Both the position numbers and the translations under genes were made by a program. From Ponticaulis profundi (GTDB lineage Bacteria > Pseudomonadota > Alphaproteobacteria > Caulobacterales > Hyphomonadaceae), in contig NZ_JBHSSW010000003.1 of NCBI RefSeq assembly GCF_042659465.1, forward strand, positions 186,001 to 250,000: a stretch of 64,000 bases of DNA. The letters run 5' to 3'. A model generated the notes under the pieces. That model was not told the origin of the DNA and searched no databases. It saw only the letters and a list, made by a program, of their open reading frames with translations. This document shows, piece after piece, positions 63,615 through 64,000 of this stretch. The stretch's first letter is position 1. Each line of letters starts with the position of its first letter.

Positions 63615-64000
63615 ATGATCATCCGGTTTGCCAATGCGGGCGATGCGGCAAGCATTGCCGAGATTTACCGCCCCTTCATTGAAGGGAGTGCGGTGTCCTT
63701 TGAACTCGCTGCGCCTGATGCAACGGAAATGGCCCGGCGTATCGACAAGCTGTGGCCGACCCATCCCTGGATTGTCGCTGAAGAGGATGGCGTGGTGATT
63801 GGCTATGCCTATGGCTCGCCCTATCGCGAACGCAAAGCCTATCAATGGGCGGTCGAAGTGACGGTCTATCTGGCCGAGGCTGCGCGTGGCAAAGGGCTTG
63901 GACGCAAACTCTATGAGATGTTGATGGAGCTGCTCACGCGGCAGGGCTTCACCAAGGCCTATGGTGTGGTGACGCTGCCCAATCCGGCGAGTGCCGCGCT
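63615..64000 (+). CDS. GNAT acetyltransferase, phosphinothricin-type, cut at window end
   Basis: The visible 128 residues match the PAT/Bar group of GNAT enzymes: YRPFIEGSAVSFE at about 18-30, YAYGSPYRERKAYQWAVE, and the acetyl-CoA loop RGKGLGRKLYE. It probably acetylates small amines from acetyl-CoA. The C-terminus is beyond the window. The ribosome site is weak. Confidence 0.85.
   Translation, partial: MIIRFANAGDAASIAEIYRPFIEGSAVSFELAAPDATEMARRIDKLWPTHPWIVAEEDGVVIGYAYGSPYRERKAYQWAVEVTVYLAEAARGKGLGRKLYEMLMELLTRQGFTKAYGVVTLPNPASAA

Overview
The window looks like chromosomal DNA of an alphaproteobacterium, most likely a marine Hyphomonadaceae-type member of the Caulobacterales. This is inferred from gene families and style, not from any 16S gene: split methionine synthase, an ArsR-methyltransferase/MetF pair, DUF1244, MlaA/MlaC, TonB receptor, propionyl-CoA synthetase, many lipoproteins and Gly/Cys-rich small proteins. 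GC content is moderately high, with a few clearly AT-richer patches (about 1.84-2.1 kb, 9.4-11.8 kb, 44.8-45.3 kb). No rRNA, tRNA, CRISPR array, integrase or transposase was seen.

Layout. 0-9 kb: end of a peptidoglycan-binding protein, a soluble double-PAS chemoreceptor, a GST, then the elongation factor P module (efp divergent from epmA-epmB) and several ordinary single genes. 9.1-11.9 kb: an AT-rich accessory patch holding a GHKL ATPase whose C-terminus carries a HEPN-type Rx4H motif, followed by an orphan gene. It is bounded on both sides by dispersed palindromic repeats. 13.2-22.2 kb: a long, tightly packed minus-strand run devoted to methionine/one-carbon metabolism. It starts with an ArsR-type regulator fused to a methyltransferase, then metF, the homocysteine half of methionine synthase, a set of small membrane and unknown genes, and the cobalamin half of methionine synthase. 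A 26-bp near-perfect palindrome upstream of the first gene is a likely operator.

22-49 kb: housekeeping and envelope genes. These include mlaA-mlaC lipid transport, an AbgT transporter, nitronate monooxygenase, SDR, crotonase, ROK kinase, quinone oxidoreductase, amidase, catalase, recR, an M20 lipoprotein, alpha-carbonic anhydrase, PQQ-type sugar dehydrogenase, a TonB receptor, queC-queD, pirin, pyridoxal kinase and a CoA-ester lyase. Many transcription units end in clear stem-loop/T-tract terminators.

49.8-52.2 kb is a repeat-rich patch. It has a 165/167-bp tandem repeat, a reading frame carrying an in-frame palindromic insertion, and a small GIY-YIG nuclease gene flanked by near-identical 65-bp direct repeats and several palindromes. 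52-64 kb: mnmA, an arsR-arsI organoarsenical module with mirrored candidate operators, a serine hydrolase, prpE, a heme-domain lipoprotein, a secreted HExxH protein next to an OmpA/DUF4892 protein, and a GNAT gene cut by the window edge.

The most notable signals are (1) the GIY-YIG gene nested in duplicated palindromic repeats, (2) the GHKL-HEPN gene in its AT-rich patch, (3) the palindromic element that has become coding sequence, and (4) a sharp base-composition break inside queC.
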